In this document: positions 54,925 through 64,000 of the stretch, one piece after another | Position numbering within the stretch: the first letter of the stretch is position 1 | How the letters are laid out: the number at the start of each line of letters is the position of its first letter | NCBI RefSeq assembly: GCF_900128925.1 | Contig: NZ_FQUJ01000013.1 | Coordinates: 62,001-126,000, forward strand | Source: Modicisalibacter ilicicola DSM 19980 | GTDB lineage: Bacteria; Pseudomonadota; Gammaproteobacteria; Pseudomonadales; Halomonadaceae | Direction: 5' to 3' | DNA length: 64,000 nucleotides | Translations under genes and position numbers: made by a program | Notes under the pieces: generated by a model | What the model was told of the DNA's origin: nothing | Seen by the model: only the letters and a program-made list of their open reading frames with translations | Databases searched by the model: none

Positions 54925-56180
54925 GTGCGGCCCAGACGCCTGCGCAGCTCGTCGATCAGGCCATCACTGGCAGCCTCGATCAGGTCCAGCACCTGCTCGA
55001 AACCTCGCTCGTCCCCGGTGTAGGGGTCCGGGATCGCCTCGCCGGCACGTCCCGCAAAATCGAGAAAGAGGCCGACGTGAGCGTCGCTGCCCGCGGGACG
55101 CCGCGCTTCGAGCTCCGCCAGGTTCATGTGATCCATGGCCAGCAGGTAATCGAAGCGGTGAAAGTCCTCTTCACTCAACTGGCGCCCGCGCAACCCACCG
55201 AGATCGACACCGCGCCCCCTGGCGGCAGTGACGGCGCGCGGGTCCGCCGACTCGCCGATGTGCCAGTCGCTGGTGCCGCAGGAGTCGACCTCGACGTGTT
55301 CCGCCAGGCCCGCCTTTTCGAGACGCGAACGAAAGACGCCTTCGGCGGTGGGAGAACGGCAGATGTTGCCCAGGCAAACGAACAGAACTCGCATACGAGA
55401 CCTCACAGCGTATTCGAACCTCATGGAATGGGATGATAGGCGCACGCGCTCCAGATCGGCGGGGGTGTCCACCCCTGGCGGGGGGGGGTCAGCGCTCAGC
55501 GCCACCTGAATGACATGGCCATGATGCAGCGCCCGCAGCTGCTCGAGCTGCTCCACCTGCTCCAGGGGACTCGGCAACCAGTCGACGTAGTCGGCCAGGA
55601 AGCCGGCACGATAGGCATACAGCCCGATGTGGCGCAGCCAGACGTCAGATTCGAGCCAATCCGGGCGCGTCGCGAAGTGCTCCCTGTCCCAGGGAATGGG
55701 AGCACGCGAAAAGTAGAGTGCGCGCCCCTGCAGGTCGCGCACCACCTTGACCACATTCGGGTTGAACAGGGTATCGATATCGGCGATCGGCTCTGCCAGA
55801 GTGGCGATCGATGCCTCGGGGTCCTCCTCCAGGCGCGCCGCGACCTGATCGATGAGCGTGGCGGGGAGCAGGGGCTCGTCGCCCTGCACGTTGACCAGGA
55901 TGGCCTCCTCGGCCAGGTCGAGGCACCTGGCCACCTCGGCCAGGCGGTCGGTGCCCGACGGGTGGTCGGCGCGGGTCAACACCGCCTCACCCCCGGCGTT
56001 CTCGACCGCTACGCGGATGCGCTCGTCGTCGGTCGCGACCACCACCCTCGTCGCCTGGCTCTGGCATGCGCGCTGCCAGACCCGCACCACCATCGGCAGT
56101 CCAGCGATATCCAGCAGCGGCTTGCCCGGCAGGCGCGTGGAGTGATAGCGCGCCGGAATCACCACCACGAAATCGCTCAT
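54921..56180 (-). CDS. kdsB: KdsB fused in frame to a low-molecular-weight protein-tyrosine phosphatase
   Basis: One uninterrupted 419-codon frame holds two enzymes. Residues 1-~247 are 3-deoxy-manno-octulosonate cytidylyltransferase ([36 protein letters not shown]), which activates Kdo for LPS. Residues 263-419 are a complete LMW phosphotyrosine phosphatase with the C-x5-R loop VCLGNICRS (Cys269) and the DPYTG acid. The linker [15 protein letters not shown] has no domain look. A GTGAGG site lies 7 nt before the internal ATG at 55394, so a separate 157-residue phosphatase may also be made. A run of 9 Cs on the coding strand (plus-strand Gs 55480-55488) encodes the PPP near the KdsB C terminus. 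In relatives these are usually two separate genes. Loss of the stop or a sequencing error could explain the fusion. Confidence 0.9.
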   Translation of the reverse strand: MSDFVVVIPARYHSTRLPGKPLLDIAGLPMVVRVWQRACQSQATRVVVATDDERIRVAVENAGGEAVLTRADHPSGTDRLAEVARCLDLAEEAILVNVQGDEPLLPATLIDQVAARLEEDPEASIATLAEPIADIDTLFNPNVVKVVRDLQGRALYFSRAPIPWDREHFATRPDWLESDVWLRHIGLYAYRAGFLADYVDWLPSPLEQVEQLEQLRALHHGHVIQVALSADPPPPGVDTPADLERVRLSSHSMRFEYAVRSRMRVLFVCLGNICRSPTAEGVFRSRLEKAGLAEHVEVDSCGTSDWHIGESADPRAVTAARGRGVDLGGLRGRQLSEEDFHRFDYLLAMDHMNLAELEARRPAGSDAHVGLFLDFAGRAGEAIPDPYTGDERGFEQVLDLIEAASDGLIDELRRRLGRT

Positions 56181-56428
56181 GCCGTGGGCTTCCCGGGGCC
56201 GCCCCCCTGCTCGCCCCTCGGAAATCCAGGCTCCTGAGCGGCGGGCTTGTTGAGCTTTTCCTCGACCCCCATGACCCTAGCCTCCTCCTCGAGCATCACC
56301 GGGATGTCGTCCCGAATGGGAAAGGCCAGGCCGTCGAAATGGCATTTCAGTTCCGCCTGCTCGCGGTCGTACTTGAGCTTGCCCTGGCAGAGCGGGCAGA
56401 CCAGTATGGCCAGTAGTTCCTTATCCAT
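56177..56428 (-). CDS. ycaR: Trm112-family small zinc-ribbon-like protein (YcaR)
   Basis: This 83-residue protein has the N-terminal Trm112 domain (residues ~1-60: [28 protein letters not shown]) and a longer, proline- and glycine-rich C-terminal tail. E. coli YcaR is 60 residues; only one CxxC pair is obvious. GAGG lies upstream of the chosen ATG. It overlaps lpxK by 8 bp and kdsB by 4 bp. Function is unknown, but the lpxK-ycaR-kdsB order is highly conserved. Confidence 0.9.
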   Translation of the reverse strand: MDKELLAILVCPLCQGKLKYDREQAELKCHFDGLAFPIRDDIPVMLEEEARVMGVEEKLNKPAAQEPGFPRGEQGGGPGKPTA

Positions 56429-57434
56429 CACATACCTCACCCTTAGCAGATTGAAGCGTCTCGAGCCGCCTTTGCAGCCAGTCACCGAAAGCCGGTTCAG
56501 GGCGCGCCTCGACATCCAACACCCAGCAGCGCGCATGGGCAAAGGAACGGCATTTCACCGCATCCTTGGCCGTCATGACCACCGGCCGGTCGTCGCCGAA
56601 AACCAGATCCGCGGCACCAAAACGATGGTGATCCGCCAGCGGATGCGCCTCGATCTCCAGGCCCAGCGCCTCGAGGGTGGCAAAGAAGCGCGCCGGGTGG
56701 CCGATGCCAGCCAGGGCGTGCACAGGGCTCGAGAACGGTCGTTGCTCGACAGGATAACAGACCCCGTCGAGGAGATGGCGCCAGCGCGATGGCCGCAGTT
56801 GCATCCCGTAGCCGGAGCGCGGAAGCGCTTCTGACGGCTCACCGTTGACGACGAGGGCATCGACCTCCGCGAGACGCGACAGCGGCTCGCGCAAGGGGCC
56901 CGCGGGCAGGCAACGAGCGTTGCCGACCCCCCGCTGGCCATCGACCACCACCAGCTCGATGTCCCGCCCCAGCGCCAGGTGCTGCAGGCCGTCATCGGCG
57001 ATCACGATATCGCAGCCGATATCGATCAGCGCTCGTGCCCCTCGCGGGCGGTCCGGGTCGACCACCACCGGCAGGCCGCTCTGCTGGGCCAGCATCAGCG
57101 GCTCGTCGCCTGCATGGGCCACCGGGGAGTCGATGGCGACATGAAAGGGATAGTGCGGGGCCCTGCCGCCATAGCCCCGGGAGACGATGCCCGGGTGCCA
57201 GCCCCGTTCGTGCAGCCAACGCCCCAGCCAGGCGACCAGGGGGGATTTTCCGGTGCCGCCCAGGGTGATGTTCCCGACCACGATCACCGGCACGGGCAAG
57301 CGCTGCACCGTCTTGCGCCCGGTCGCGTAGGCCTGGCGACGCCGGGCCACGGCACGCCGATAGAGCCATTCGACGGGGCGTAGCGCCTTGAGCCAGCCAG
57401 CGTCGCGGTAGCCGGCATCGACCCAGCGACTCAC
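56421..57434 (-). CDS. lpxK: Tetraacyldisaccharide 4'-kinase
   Basis: This 337-residue membrane-anchored kinase has the P-loop GNITLGGTGKSPLVAWL near residue 54 and VSRGYGG. It phosphorylates lipid A disaccharide at the 4' position. It overlaps msbA by 4 bp, so lipid A export and its last phosphorylation are coupled. Length is typical for the family. Confidence 0.97.
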   Translation of the reverse strand: MSRWVDAGYRDAGWLKALRPVEWLYRRAVARRRQAYATGRKTVQRLPVPVIVVGNITLGGTGKSPLVAWLGRWLHERGWHPGIVSRGYGGRAPHYPFHVAIDSPVAHAGDEPLMLAQQSGLPVVVDPDRPRGARALIDIGCDIVIADDGLQHLALGRDIELVVVDGQRGVGNARCLPAGPLREPLSRLAEVDALVVNGEPSEALPRSGYGMQLRPSRWRHLLDGVCYPVEQRPFSSPVHALAGIGHPARFFATLEALGLEIEAHPLADHHRFGAADLVFGDDRPVVMTAKDAVKCRSFAHARCWVLDVEARPEPAFGDWLQRRLETLQSAKGEVCDG

Positions 57435-59173
57435 GCACTGGCCTCCTGGAACTGCAACCGATAGAGCGCGGCGTAGGCCCCGTCATGCGCCAGCAACCGG
57501 TCGTGAGTGCCGCTTTCGACAATCTCGCCCTGCTCCATCACCAGGATGCGATCGGCACGCTCGATGGTCGACAGACGATGGGCGATGACGAAGGTGGTGC
57601 GGTCGCGGCAGACCTCTTCCAGGGCCTGCTGGATGTAACGTTCGGATTCGGTATCCAGCGCCGAGGTGGCCTCATCGAAGATCAGGATGGGTGAATCCTT
57701 GAAGATCGCCCGGGCGATGGCCAGGCGCTGGCGCTGGCCACCGGAGAGCATCACGCCGTTGTCGCCGACCACGGTATCGAACCCCTTGGGCAGGCGTTCG
57801 ATGAATTCGCTGGCATAGGCGGAATCCGCCGCGGCCTTGATGCGTTCCTGACTGGCCTCGGGAACACCATAGGCGATGTTGGCGGCAATCGAGGCATTGA
57901 ACAGCGTGACCTGCTGCGAGACCAGTGCGATCTGCTGACGCAGAGGCGACAGGCGATACGCCTCAAGGGCCACGCCATCGATCGTGATTCGCCCGGCGGT
58001 CGGTTGATAGAAACGCAGCAGCAGGTTGACCAGGGTCGACTTGCCGCTCCCGGAGCGCCCCACGATGGCGATCATCTCGCCGGGCGCGATGTCGAGGTCG
58101 ATACCCTTGAGCACCTCGGGCTGGTCGTCAGCGTAGGCAAAGCGCACCCCTTCGAAACGCACCCGCCCCTTCAATCGCGTCGGCATCACCTCGCCGTCGT
58201 CGGTTTCGGGGGGCACTTCGAGCAGTCCGAACAGTTCCTGGGACGCCGCCAGCCCCTTCTGGATGACGCTGTTGATCTCGGTGAGCTGCTTGACCGGTTT
58301 CGCCATCAGCGCCGCAGCGGTGATGAAGGCGACGAATTCCCCCGCGGTCATGTTCGCCATCAGTTCCGGCGACATCGCCAGCCATACCAGGCCGGCCAGG
58401 GCCACCGCCACCAGCAACTGGATCACCGGGGTGCTCACGCCCTTGGTCAGTGCCTCTTTCAGGCTCTGCTCGCGATTGTAGTTGCTGGCCCTGGCGAAAC
58501 GCCGCTTCTCGTACTCCTCGGCGCCATGGGTACGCACCACGCGATAACCGGAGAGGGCCTCGGAGGCCACGTGGGTGACATCTCCCATGGAAGTCTGGAT
58601 GCGCCGCGAGATGCGTCGAAAGCGCTTGCTGGCAATACGCACCACCAGGCCGATCAGGGGTGTCACGGTCAAGAAGACCAGGGTCAGCAGCCAGTTGGTC
58701 CACAGCAGGTAGCCGATCAGGCCGATGACGAACAGGCCCTCGCGCAGCAGGATGGTGATGGCCTTGGTGGCCGCGCCGGTGACCTGCTCGACATGATAGG
58801 TCACCCGGGAAATGAGGTGGCCGCTGGAGTGGGCGTCGAAGAAGCGCCCGGAGAGATGCAGCATGTGATTGAAGACGTCGCAGCGCAGTGCATGGACCAC
58901 GTTGCGCGCCACGTTGCTCATGAAATAGGTACCCAGGAAGGTGCCGACCCCCCGGGCGGCGAACATCCCGATGACGAACAGCGGCAGGAACACGCGAAAG
59001 GCGGCATCGGGGTTCTGTATGCCGTCGATCAGACGCTTCATCATCTCTGCCAGGGCTGTGCTCGAGGCCGCGTAGATCGCATACCCGAGCACGGCCAGGG
59101 CAAAGTGCTTCCAGTAGGGCTTGACGTAGCCGAGCAGGCGTCGATAGAGGGTCCAGCTGGTCGCTTGGGTCAC
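57431..59173 (-). CDS. msbA: Lipid A export ABC transporter MsbA
   Basis: This 580-residue half-transporter has six membrane helices in its first ~320 residues. The ATPase domain has Walker A VGRSGSGKSTLVNLLLR, signature MLSGGQRQRLAIARA, Walker B ILIFDEATSALD and the H-loop VIAHRLST. It flips lipid A-core across the inner membrane. It overlaps exbD by 4 bp. Confidence 0.97.
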   Translation of the reverse strand: MTQATSWTLYRRLLGYVKPYWKHFALAVLGYAIYAASSTALAEMMKRLIDGIQNPDAAFRVFLPLFVIGMFAARGVGTFLGTYFMSNVARNVVHALRCDVFNHMLHLSGRFFDAHSSGHLISRVTYHVEQVTGAATKAITILLREGLFVIGLIGYLLWTNWLLTLVFLTVTPLIGLVVRIASKRFRRISRRIQTSMGDVTHVASEALSGYRVVRTHGAEEYEKRRFARASNYNREQSLKEALTKGVSTPVIQLLVAVALAGLVWLAMSPELMANMTAGEFVAFITAAALMAKPVKQLTEINSVIQKGLAASQELFGLLEVPPETDDGEVMPTRLKGRVRFEGVRFAYADDQPEVLKGIDLDIAPGEMIAIVGRSGSGKSTLVNLLLRFYQPTAGRITIDGVALEAYRLSPLRQQIALVSQQVTLFNASIAANIAYGVPEASQERIKAAADSAYASEFIERLPKGFDTVVGDNGVMLSGGQRQRLAIARAIFKDSPILIFDEATSALDTESERYIQQALEEVCRDRTTFVIAHRLSTIERADRILVMEQGEIVESGTHDRLLAHDGAYAALYRLQFQEASA

Positions 59174-59604
59174 GGCATCTCCAGAGTGTCGGGGGCGATG
59201 GCTGCCGGTTGCCGGGTGGCAATGCGCACGCGCCGGATGCCCAGGGCCGCGGCCTGATCCAGGGCGGTGACCACCGCCTCGTGGGTGGCGCGGGCATCCG
59301 CCTCGATCACCAGACCATGCTCCCGGGCGCTCGCGGCCTGGGTCGCCAGGGCGTCGCGCAAGACCTGGGCAGAGGAAAGGGTCTGCTCGCCCAGGCGGTA
59401 CTCACCGGCCCGGGTGATCGATAGCGTGACCGGCGACGTGTCGCTCGCGGTGGCGCTGTCGCTTTGCGGCAGGGTCAGCTCCAGAGCCTGCCGGGTGTCG
59501 AAGGTGGTCGAGACCATGAAGAAGATCAACAGCAGGAATACCACATCGATCAGCGGCGTCAGATTGACGTCCACCGACTCCTGGCGATGGCGTGCGAACT
59601 TCAT
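59170..59604 (-). CDS. exbD: ExbD/TolR-family biopolymer transport protein
   Basis: This 144-residue protein has one N-terminal membrane helix with the key aspartate (LTPLIDVVFLLLIFFMVSTT, residues ~16-35) and a periplasmic domain. With ExbB it forms a proton-driven motor. The pair upstream of msbA is common in Pseudomonas and Halomonas, where its role is less clear than TonB or Tol. It overlaps exbB by 4 bp. Confidence 0.93.
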   Translation of the reverse strand: MKFARHRQESVDVNLTPLIDVVFLLLIFFMVSTTFDTRQALELTLPQSDSATASDTSPVTLSITRAGEYRLGEQTLSSAQVLRDALATQAASAREHGLVIEADARATHEAVVTALDQAAALGIRRVRIATRQPAAIAPDTLEMP

Positions 59605-60272
59605 GCGCGTTGCTCCCTGCCCCCGCGCCGGTCGAGAGAGTCCCGGCGCTCGGCCAGGGTCAGCTCGCCGCCATGGTGCGCCAGCTGCTCGACCACCTGT
59701 CCCGCCTGCTGTTCCATGCGCACGGTGATATCCTCGACCCGGCGCTGGAAATAGCGATGGAACATCAGCGCCGGAATCGCCACGACGAGTCCCGCGGCCG
59801 TGGTCACCAGCGCCTGGGAGATGCCACCGGCCAGATCGGCGGTGCGTTCGACACCCTGGGCGCTGACGATGACGGCGAACACCCTGATCATGCCGACGAC
59901 CGTCCCCAGCAGGCCGATCAGCGGCGTGATCGAGGCGATGGTACCCAGTGGACTCAGGTAGCGCTCCATGTCGTGAATGACCGCCGTCGCCGCCTCCTGC
60001 AATCGCGAGCGCACCTGCTCCTGGCCGAAGCGCGCGTTGCGCAGGCCCGCGGCGAGCACCGCGCCCAGCGGCGAATGCGCTTCCAGCCAGTACAGGTCGA
60101 CCTGCCCCTGGCGGATGCGTTCGCAGACCTCCTGGCCCAGCCCGGTGGGCGCGATACGCGTGGCACGCAGGCTCCATAGCCGTTCGATGACGATCACCGT
60201 GGCCAGCAGCGAACAGCCGAGTATCGGCAGCATCAACCACCCGCCCACCATCAGTGCGTCGAACACTTCCAT
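59601..60272 (-). CDS. exbB: ExbB/TolQ/MotA-family proton channel protein
   Basis: This 223-residue protein has three membrane helices (residues ~10-30, ~110-135 and ~150-175, including TPLIGLLGTVVGMIRVF and GGISQALVTTAAGLVVAIPA). The two latter helices carry the conserved MotA/TolQ/ExbB features. It partners ExbD. It is the first gene of the exbB-exbD-msbA-lpxK-ycaR-kdsB-murB chain; comEC ends 46 bp upstream. Confidence 0.94.
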   Translation of the reverse strand: MEVFDALMVGGWLMLPILGCSLLATVIVIERLWSLRATRIAPTGLGQEVCERIRQGQVDLYWLEAHSPLGAVLAAGLRNARFGQEQVRSRLQEAATAVIHDMERYLSPLGTIASITPLIGLLGTVVGMIRVFAVIVSAQGVERTADLAGGISQALVTTAAGLVVAIPALMFHRYFQRRVEDITVRMEQQAGQVVEQLAHHGGELTLAERRDSLDRRGGREQRA

Positions 60273-60318
60273 CGGTCATGTCTCCTGCCCGTGCGATCCG
60301 GCGTCACCGGTCCTCTGC

Positions 60319-62604
60319 CTAGGGCGGCGATTCTACCGCATGACAGCCACCTTCGACACCAGCACCCGCTCCCGGCAGACGGCGCTGGGGAGTCGCCTCG
60401 ATCACTTGCGCCCTGCCCAGCCACAGGGTCAGCGCGCCATCGAGCGCGGTATTCCACAGACAGCTGCCGGCGTTCCGGAAGCGACGCACCACCTCGGCAT
60501 GCGGATGGCCATGGGGATTGCCGCGCCCGGCGCTGAAGATCACGTGGCGAGGCCGCGCCGCCGCCACCCAGAGGGCGGAAGAGCTGGTACGACTGCCATG
60601 ATGCCCCGCGATCAGCACGTCGATGCGCTCCTCGAGAACCCGCGCAACCCGGGCCTCGACCGCCGTTCCCGCATCACCGCTGATCAGCAGGCGTTGTCCC
60701 CCGGCTTCGACCAGCAGCACGCAGGAACGGTCATTGCTGGCGAGTGCTTCAGGCTCTTTCTCCGGCCACAGGAAACGGAACTCGACGCCATCCCAATGCC
60801 ACCCTTCGCCTGCCCGGCACGGGAGGGCCGGCGCATCGAGAGACGCGAGTACCGGCCCCCACCACCGGAGGACGACGTGGTCTTCTTCCAGCGCCGCCAC
60901 CCCGCCGGCGTGATCATTGTCGCCATGACTGACGATCACCCCGTCGAAGCGCTGGCCCGGGGGCCACAGGGTCGCCAGCGGCATGAACCCGGAACCGAAG
61001 CGCGGGCCCGTGTCGTAGAGCAGCCGGTGCCGGGCGGTGCGCAGTTCGATCAGTTGCCCCTGCCCCACATCCTGCACACGCAGCCGCAGCTGCCCCTCGG
61101 AGAGCGCCGGGGGCGCCAAGCACAAGCCAAGAATCAGCAGGGATGCACTTCCCACCCAGCGCAACGATCCGCTCAACCCCGGCAAGGTCCATAGCGCCGT
61201 CAGCAGGACCAGCCCCCCTGCGACCGGCAACCTCTGCCAGGGCTCGGGATACCATAACGGCGCCCAGCCCACCACCGCCTGCAGAGTGGCATGAACGCCC
61301 GAGGCCAGGACAGAGAAGAGCGCCCAGCATGACTCGGCAAGAGGCGGCACGCCGGCCAGCAGCCATCCCAGCAAGCCCAGCGGCACCATCAGGCTGCCGA
61401 CCACGGGCACCGCCAGCAGATTGATCAAGGGCGCGGCGGGTGCCAGGCGGTCGAAGGCAAACAGGACCGCGGCTGCCATCAGGGGTGCCAGCAGACACTG
61501 ACTGCGCAGCAAGGCCACGAACCAGCCGCGCCAGCCTCGGGGTCGGGCCCGCCCTTGCCAGGCCAGGATCAACAGGCCCACGGCGATGAACGACAGCCAG
61601 AGCCCGGGGCGCCATGCGGCCAGCGGATCGACCAGCAGGATGATCGCCAAGGCCAGCCACCAGCCTTGCCACGGTCCGGGCGCATGACGGCCACTCGACA
61701 CCCAGAGCCCCACCAGGGTCATGATCATGGCGCGCAGAGCAGGTGGCTCGAGACCGGCGAGCCAGGCGTATCCCACCGTTGCCATGGCCGCACTCCACCA
61801 GGGCCAGGCCGTCATGCGCCAGCTTCGCGGCGTCACCAGGCGCGCGATCCCGCGGGAGAGAAGCAGCATGAAAGTGGCTGCCAGGCCGACATGCAGACCC
61901 GAAATCACCATCAGATGGGTGGTACCGCTGGCGTTGAGCAACTCCCAGTCACCCCGGGTCAGGCGCTCGCTCGCCCCCAGGGAGAGCGCAGCCAGCCAGC
62001 GTCGAGGCAGTCCTTCGGCGACGTGTCGATCGAGATAGGTCAGCGCCTGTGCTTGCATGCTACCCGGAGCGGCCCGCAGGCGTCGTGGCGGCGGCACGTC
62101 ACGCACGTAGCCGGTGGCATCGATGCCTTCGCGCCACAGCCAGGCGGCATAGTCGAAGGTATGGGGATTGGCGAAGCCGCCGGGAGGACGCAACCGCAGG
62201 GTCAGCGTCCAGGTCTCGCCGGTCTCGAGTGGCGGGGCGTCGTACCAGGTGACCCGTGCCTGGCTCAATCGGTCGCAGCCGGGGCGCCCGCGCTCCAGGG
62301 GACGACAGGCCTTCAGGGCCAGGCGCAGGCGCTGGACACCGCCCTCGTCACTCGCTTCGACGATTCGCGCGGTGACGGCGACGTCCGTGCCCGCCAGCCC
62401 CGCGGGGAGCAAGGCGCCTCGGGCCGTGAGCACTTGCCCGGCGCTCACGGCCAGCGTCAGCACCAGCACCGCCAGCACGTACCGCGAAGCCGCGATCGTC
62501 ACCAGCAGTGCCACGCAGATAACGGCAAACAGGCCCGCCGGCGCGAGGGCCCCCAGGAGGGTCCCCGACAGCGCGGCCAGGGCCAGCGGCATGGCCAATC
62601 CCAT
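60319..62604 (-). CDS. comEC: DNA uptake channel ComEC/Rec2
   Basis: This ~761-residue protein has an N-terminal membrane and OB-like region (residues ~1-200), the multi-helix Competence domain (HLMVISGLHVGLAATFML at ~240), and a C-terminal metallo-beta-lactamase domain (IVSHGDNDHAGGVAAL, IAGHHGSRTSSS). It forms the inner-membrane channel for single-stranded DNA in natural transformation. I prefer the ATG at 62604 (GAGAAGG upstream) over an upstream TTG at 62655, which has no ribosome-binding site. Length is normal, so the pathway may be functional. Confidence 0.93.
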   Translation of the reverse strand: MGLAMPLALAALSGTLLGALAPAGLFAVICVALLVTIAASRYVLAVLVLTLAVSAGQVLTARGALLPAGLAGTDVAVTARIVEASDEGGVQRLRLALKACRPLERGRPGCDRLSQARVTWYDAPPLETGETWTLTLRLRPPGGFANPHTFDYAAWLWREGIDATGYVRDVPPPRRLRAAPGSMQAQALTYLDRHVAEGLPRRWLAALSLGASERLTRGDWELLNASGTTHLMVISGLHVGLAATFMLLLSRGIARLVTPRSWRMTAWPWWSAAMATVGYAWLAGLEPPALRAMIMTLVGLWVSSGRHAPGPWQGWWLALAIILLVDPLAAWRPGLWLSFIAVGLLILAWQGRARPRGWRGWFVALLRSQCLLAPLMAAAVLFAFDRLAPAAPLINLLAVPVVGSLMVPLGLLGWLLAGVPPLAESCWALFSVLASGVHATLQAVVGWAPLWYPEPWQRLPVAGGLVLLTALWTLPGLSGSLRWVGSASLLILGLCLAPPALSEGQLRLRVQDVGQGQLIELRTARHRLLYDTGPRFGSGFMPLATLWPPGQRFDGVIVSHGDNDHAGGVAALEEDHVVLRWWGPVLASLDAPALPCRAGEGWHWDGVEFRFLWPEKEPEALASNDRSCVLLVEAGGQRLLISGDAGTAVEARVARVLEERIDVLIAGHHGSRTSSSALWVAAARPRHVIFSAGRGNPHGHPHAEVVRRFRNAGSCLWNTALDGALTLWLGRAQVIEATPQRRLPGAGAGVEGGCHAVESPP

Positions 62605-62696
62605 GAGCCTTCTCGTGAATCGTTTGCCGTCGAGCCGTGGCAGGACGACAGCCAACTATGGATAATGGTTCGGGATCACAGCCAGCGAGCGAAACC

Positions 62697-63308
62697 ATGC
62701 TGCGCCGACTGCTTCAGCGCCACATGCCTCATCAGGAAACCCTGAAGCGCAACCGCTCGCTGCGCTTCATGGGTCCTGTCATCGCCAACACATCGCTATG
62801 GGTGCTGACACGTCGTTCCGTGGGCAATGCCTTCATGGTGGGGCTGTTCTGCGCCCTGCTGCCGATCCCTTTCCAGATGGCCCTGGCCGCCTGTGGCGCC
62901 TGGTTGCTGCGCTGCAACCTGCCGCTGTCGGTGGGCCTGGTATGGCTGACCAACCCGCTGACCATGCCGCTCATCTTCTATGGAAACTATCGGCTGGGAA
63001 CCTGGCTTCTTGATACGCCCGTCCAGCCGGCCCCGGATCATCTGAGCACTCACTGGTTCGCCGCCCAGATGGTCGACATCCTGCCGATACTCTTTGTCGG
63101 CTCGCTGGTGTCGGCGATGGTGATCGGGGTCCTCAGCAATGTCCTGTTGCGCCTGGTCTGGCGCTGGCAGGTCGCACGCAGCTGGAAGCGCCGCGCCCGG
63201 CGGCGCTGCTCGCAGCGGGAAGCCCTCCACCAGAACACCCTCGCCAAGCCGGAGCTCGTCGCGCCTTCGCGGCACCCCGCCAAGCGCAGTGGCCCTTCCA
63301 GACCTTGA
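62697..63308 (+). CDS. DUF2062 membrane protein
   Basis: This 203-residue protein has the DUF2062 layout: an N-terminal basic helix MLRRLLQRHMPHQETL, two hydrophobic segments (NAFMVGLFCALLPIPFQMAL, then LPLSVGLVWLTNPLTMPLI), and a final helix. A basic tail of ~40 residues follows. Function is unknown. It is divergent from comEC and converges on lolD. A start further upstream (62658, MDNGSGSQ) is possible, but the chosen start matches the family. Confidence 0.88.
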   Translation: MLRRLLQRHMPHQETLKRNRSLRFMGPVIANTSLWVLTRRSVGNAFMVGLFCALLPIPFQMALAACGAWLLRCNLPLSVGLVWLTNPLTMPLIFYGNYRLGTWLLDTPVQPAPDHLSTHWFAAQMVDILPILFVGSLVSAMVIGVLSNVLLRLVWRWQVARSWKRRARRRCSQREALHQNTLAKPELVAPSRHPAKRSGPSRP

Positions 63309-63332
63309 GCGCCGAATGTCGCCTCCCTGACC

Positions 63333-64000
63333 TCAGGAGGCCAGCAGGCGCCCTCCGTCCAACTTGAGCACGCGATCCTGATGCGCCGCCAGGCTCGGGT
63401 CATGGGTCACGATCACGAAGGCACAGGCGGTGGAGCGCGCAAGCTCGTCCATCAACCCCAGGATGTTCGCCGCAGTGGTCTGATCGAGATTGCCGGTGGG
63501 CTCGTCCATCAGCATCAGGCTGGGGTCGGTGATCAGCGCACGGGCGATGGCCACGCGCTGACGCTCGCCGCCGGAGAGTTCGCCGGGCTTGTGATCGCCG
63601 CGCGGCGCCATGCCTACCCGCTCGAGGATGGCCATTGCTCGCTGCTCGGCATCACGGCGCTTGACCCCGCGCACGATCAAGGGCAGAGCGGCATTCTCGC
63701 AGGCGGTGAACTCGGCAAGCAGATGGTGAAACTGGTAGACGAAGCCGATATGGCGGTTGCGAAAACGTCCCATGGCAGCATCGTTCAACGCCGCCAGGGG
63801 TTGGCCGGCGACGTGCACTGCGCCTCGGCTTGGATGGTCGAGCCCACCCAGCAGGTTGAGCAGAGTGGTCTTGCCCGACCCGGAACTGCCGACCACGGCG
63901 ACACGCTCCCCGGCTCTCACCTCGAGATCGAGCCCATCCAGCACGGTCACGTTCTGAGGGCCTTCGTGATAGGTGCGAGTGAGGTCCCGACATTCGAGCA
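63333..64000 (-). CDS. lolD: Lipoprotein-releasing ABC transporter ATP-binding protein LolD (partial)
   Basis: The minus-strand frame runs from 63333 to the right edge and lacks at most the first few residues. At the edge the codons read xTG-CTC-GAA-TGT (LECRDLTRTYHEGPQNV). It has Walker A VGSSGSGKTTLLNLLGG, Q-loop VYQFHHLLAEF, signature ELSGGERQRVAIARAL, Walker B LMLMDEPTGNLD and the H-loop VTHDPSLA. LolD powers LolCE release of lipoproteins to LolA. The true start lies at or just beyond 64000. Confidence 0.93.
   Translation of the reverse strand, partial: LECRDLTRTYHEGPQNVTVLDGLDLEVRAGERVAVVGSSGSGKTTLLNLLGGLDHPSRGAVHVAGQPLAALNDAAMGRFRNRHIGFVYQFHHLLAEFTACENAALPLIVRGVKRRDAEQRAMAILERVGMAPRGDHKPGELSGGERQRVAIARALITDPSLMLMDEPTGNLDQTTAANILGLMDELARSTACAFVIVTHDPSLAAHQDRVLKLDGGRLLAS

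Overview
The window is GC-rich, densely packed gammaproteobacterial chromosome. Gene content and order fit the Halomonadaceae (Halomonas-like): tldD-yhdP-rng-maf-mreDCB next to gatCAB, hemA-prfA-prmC, lolB-ispE-tRNA-prs-rplY-pth-ychF, and comEC-exbBD-msbA-lpxK-kdsB-murB. A large polyamine catabolism island sits between these blocks. The genus is inferred from synteny and protein similarity recalled from memory; no database search was possible.

Layout. 1-11.7 kb: pmbA (cut by the window edge), darP, an 85-bp REP array, then a long minus-strand block of tldD, yhdP, rng, maf, mreD, mreC and mreB. 11.8-15.1 kb: gatC-gatA-gatB. 15.1-40.1 kb: polyamine island. This holds a PuuR-type regulator, purU, a minus-strand operon spuC-puuC-GH10 xylanase, an NhaC-family antiporter, puuD and puuA (divergent), a vapC remnant, a glycine-zipper lipoprotein-like gene, puuB, an orphan putrescine-binding protein, two paralogous Crp/Fnr regulators flanking a small helical protein, and a six-gene operon puuB2-potGHI-potF-puuA2 closed by a clear terminator. 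40.3-42.6 kb: LysR regulator, moeB, Lrp. 42.7-46 kb: prmC-prfA-hemA (minus strand). 46.2-53.8 kb: TPR lipoprotein-lolB-ispE, tRNA-Gln, prs, rplY, pth, ychF, tRNA-Met. 53.9-64 kb: minus-strand cell-envelope operon murB / kdsB-LMW phosphatase / ycaR / lpxK / msbA / exbD / exbB, comEC, a DUF2062 gene and the start of lolD.

How it works together. The island encodes uptake (PotFGHI plus an extra binding protein), the gamma-glutamylated putrescine route (PuuA, PuuB, PuuC, PuuD), and a direct transaminase route (SpuC) feeding the same aldehyde dehydrogenase. A second PuuA/PuuB pair probably serves another polyamine or amine. A shared AT-rich box lies upstream of spuC, between puuD and puuA, and upstream of puuB, and is a candidate PuuR operator.

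Most notable observations: mreC appears to start at a non-canonical AUC codon; a secreted GH10 endo-xylanase is translationally coupled to puuC; two inverted IS5-type MITEs flank ychF, one with a 4-bp target duplication; an octanucleotide repeat (8 copies) precedes a Crp/Fnr gene, and four FNR-architecture palindromes surround the two Crp/Fnr paralogues; kdsB is fused in frame to a low-molecular-weight phosphatase and carries a 9-nt homopolymer. No CRISPR array, prophage or intact transposase gene was seen.
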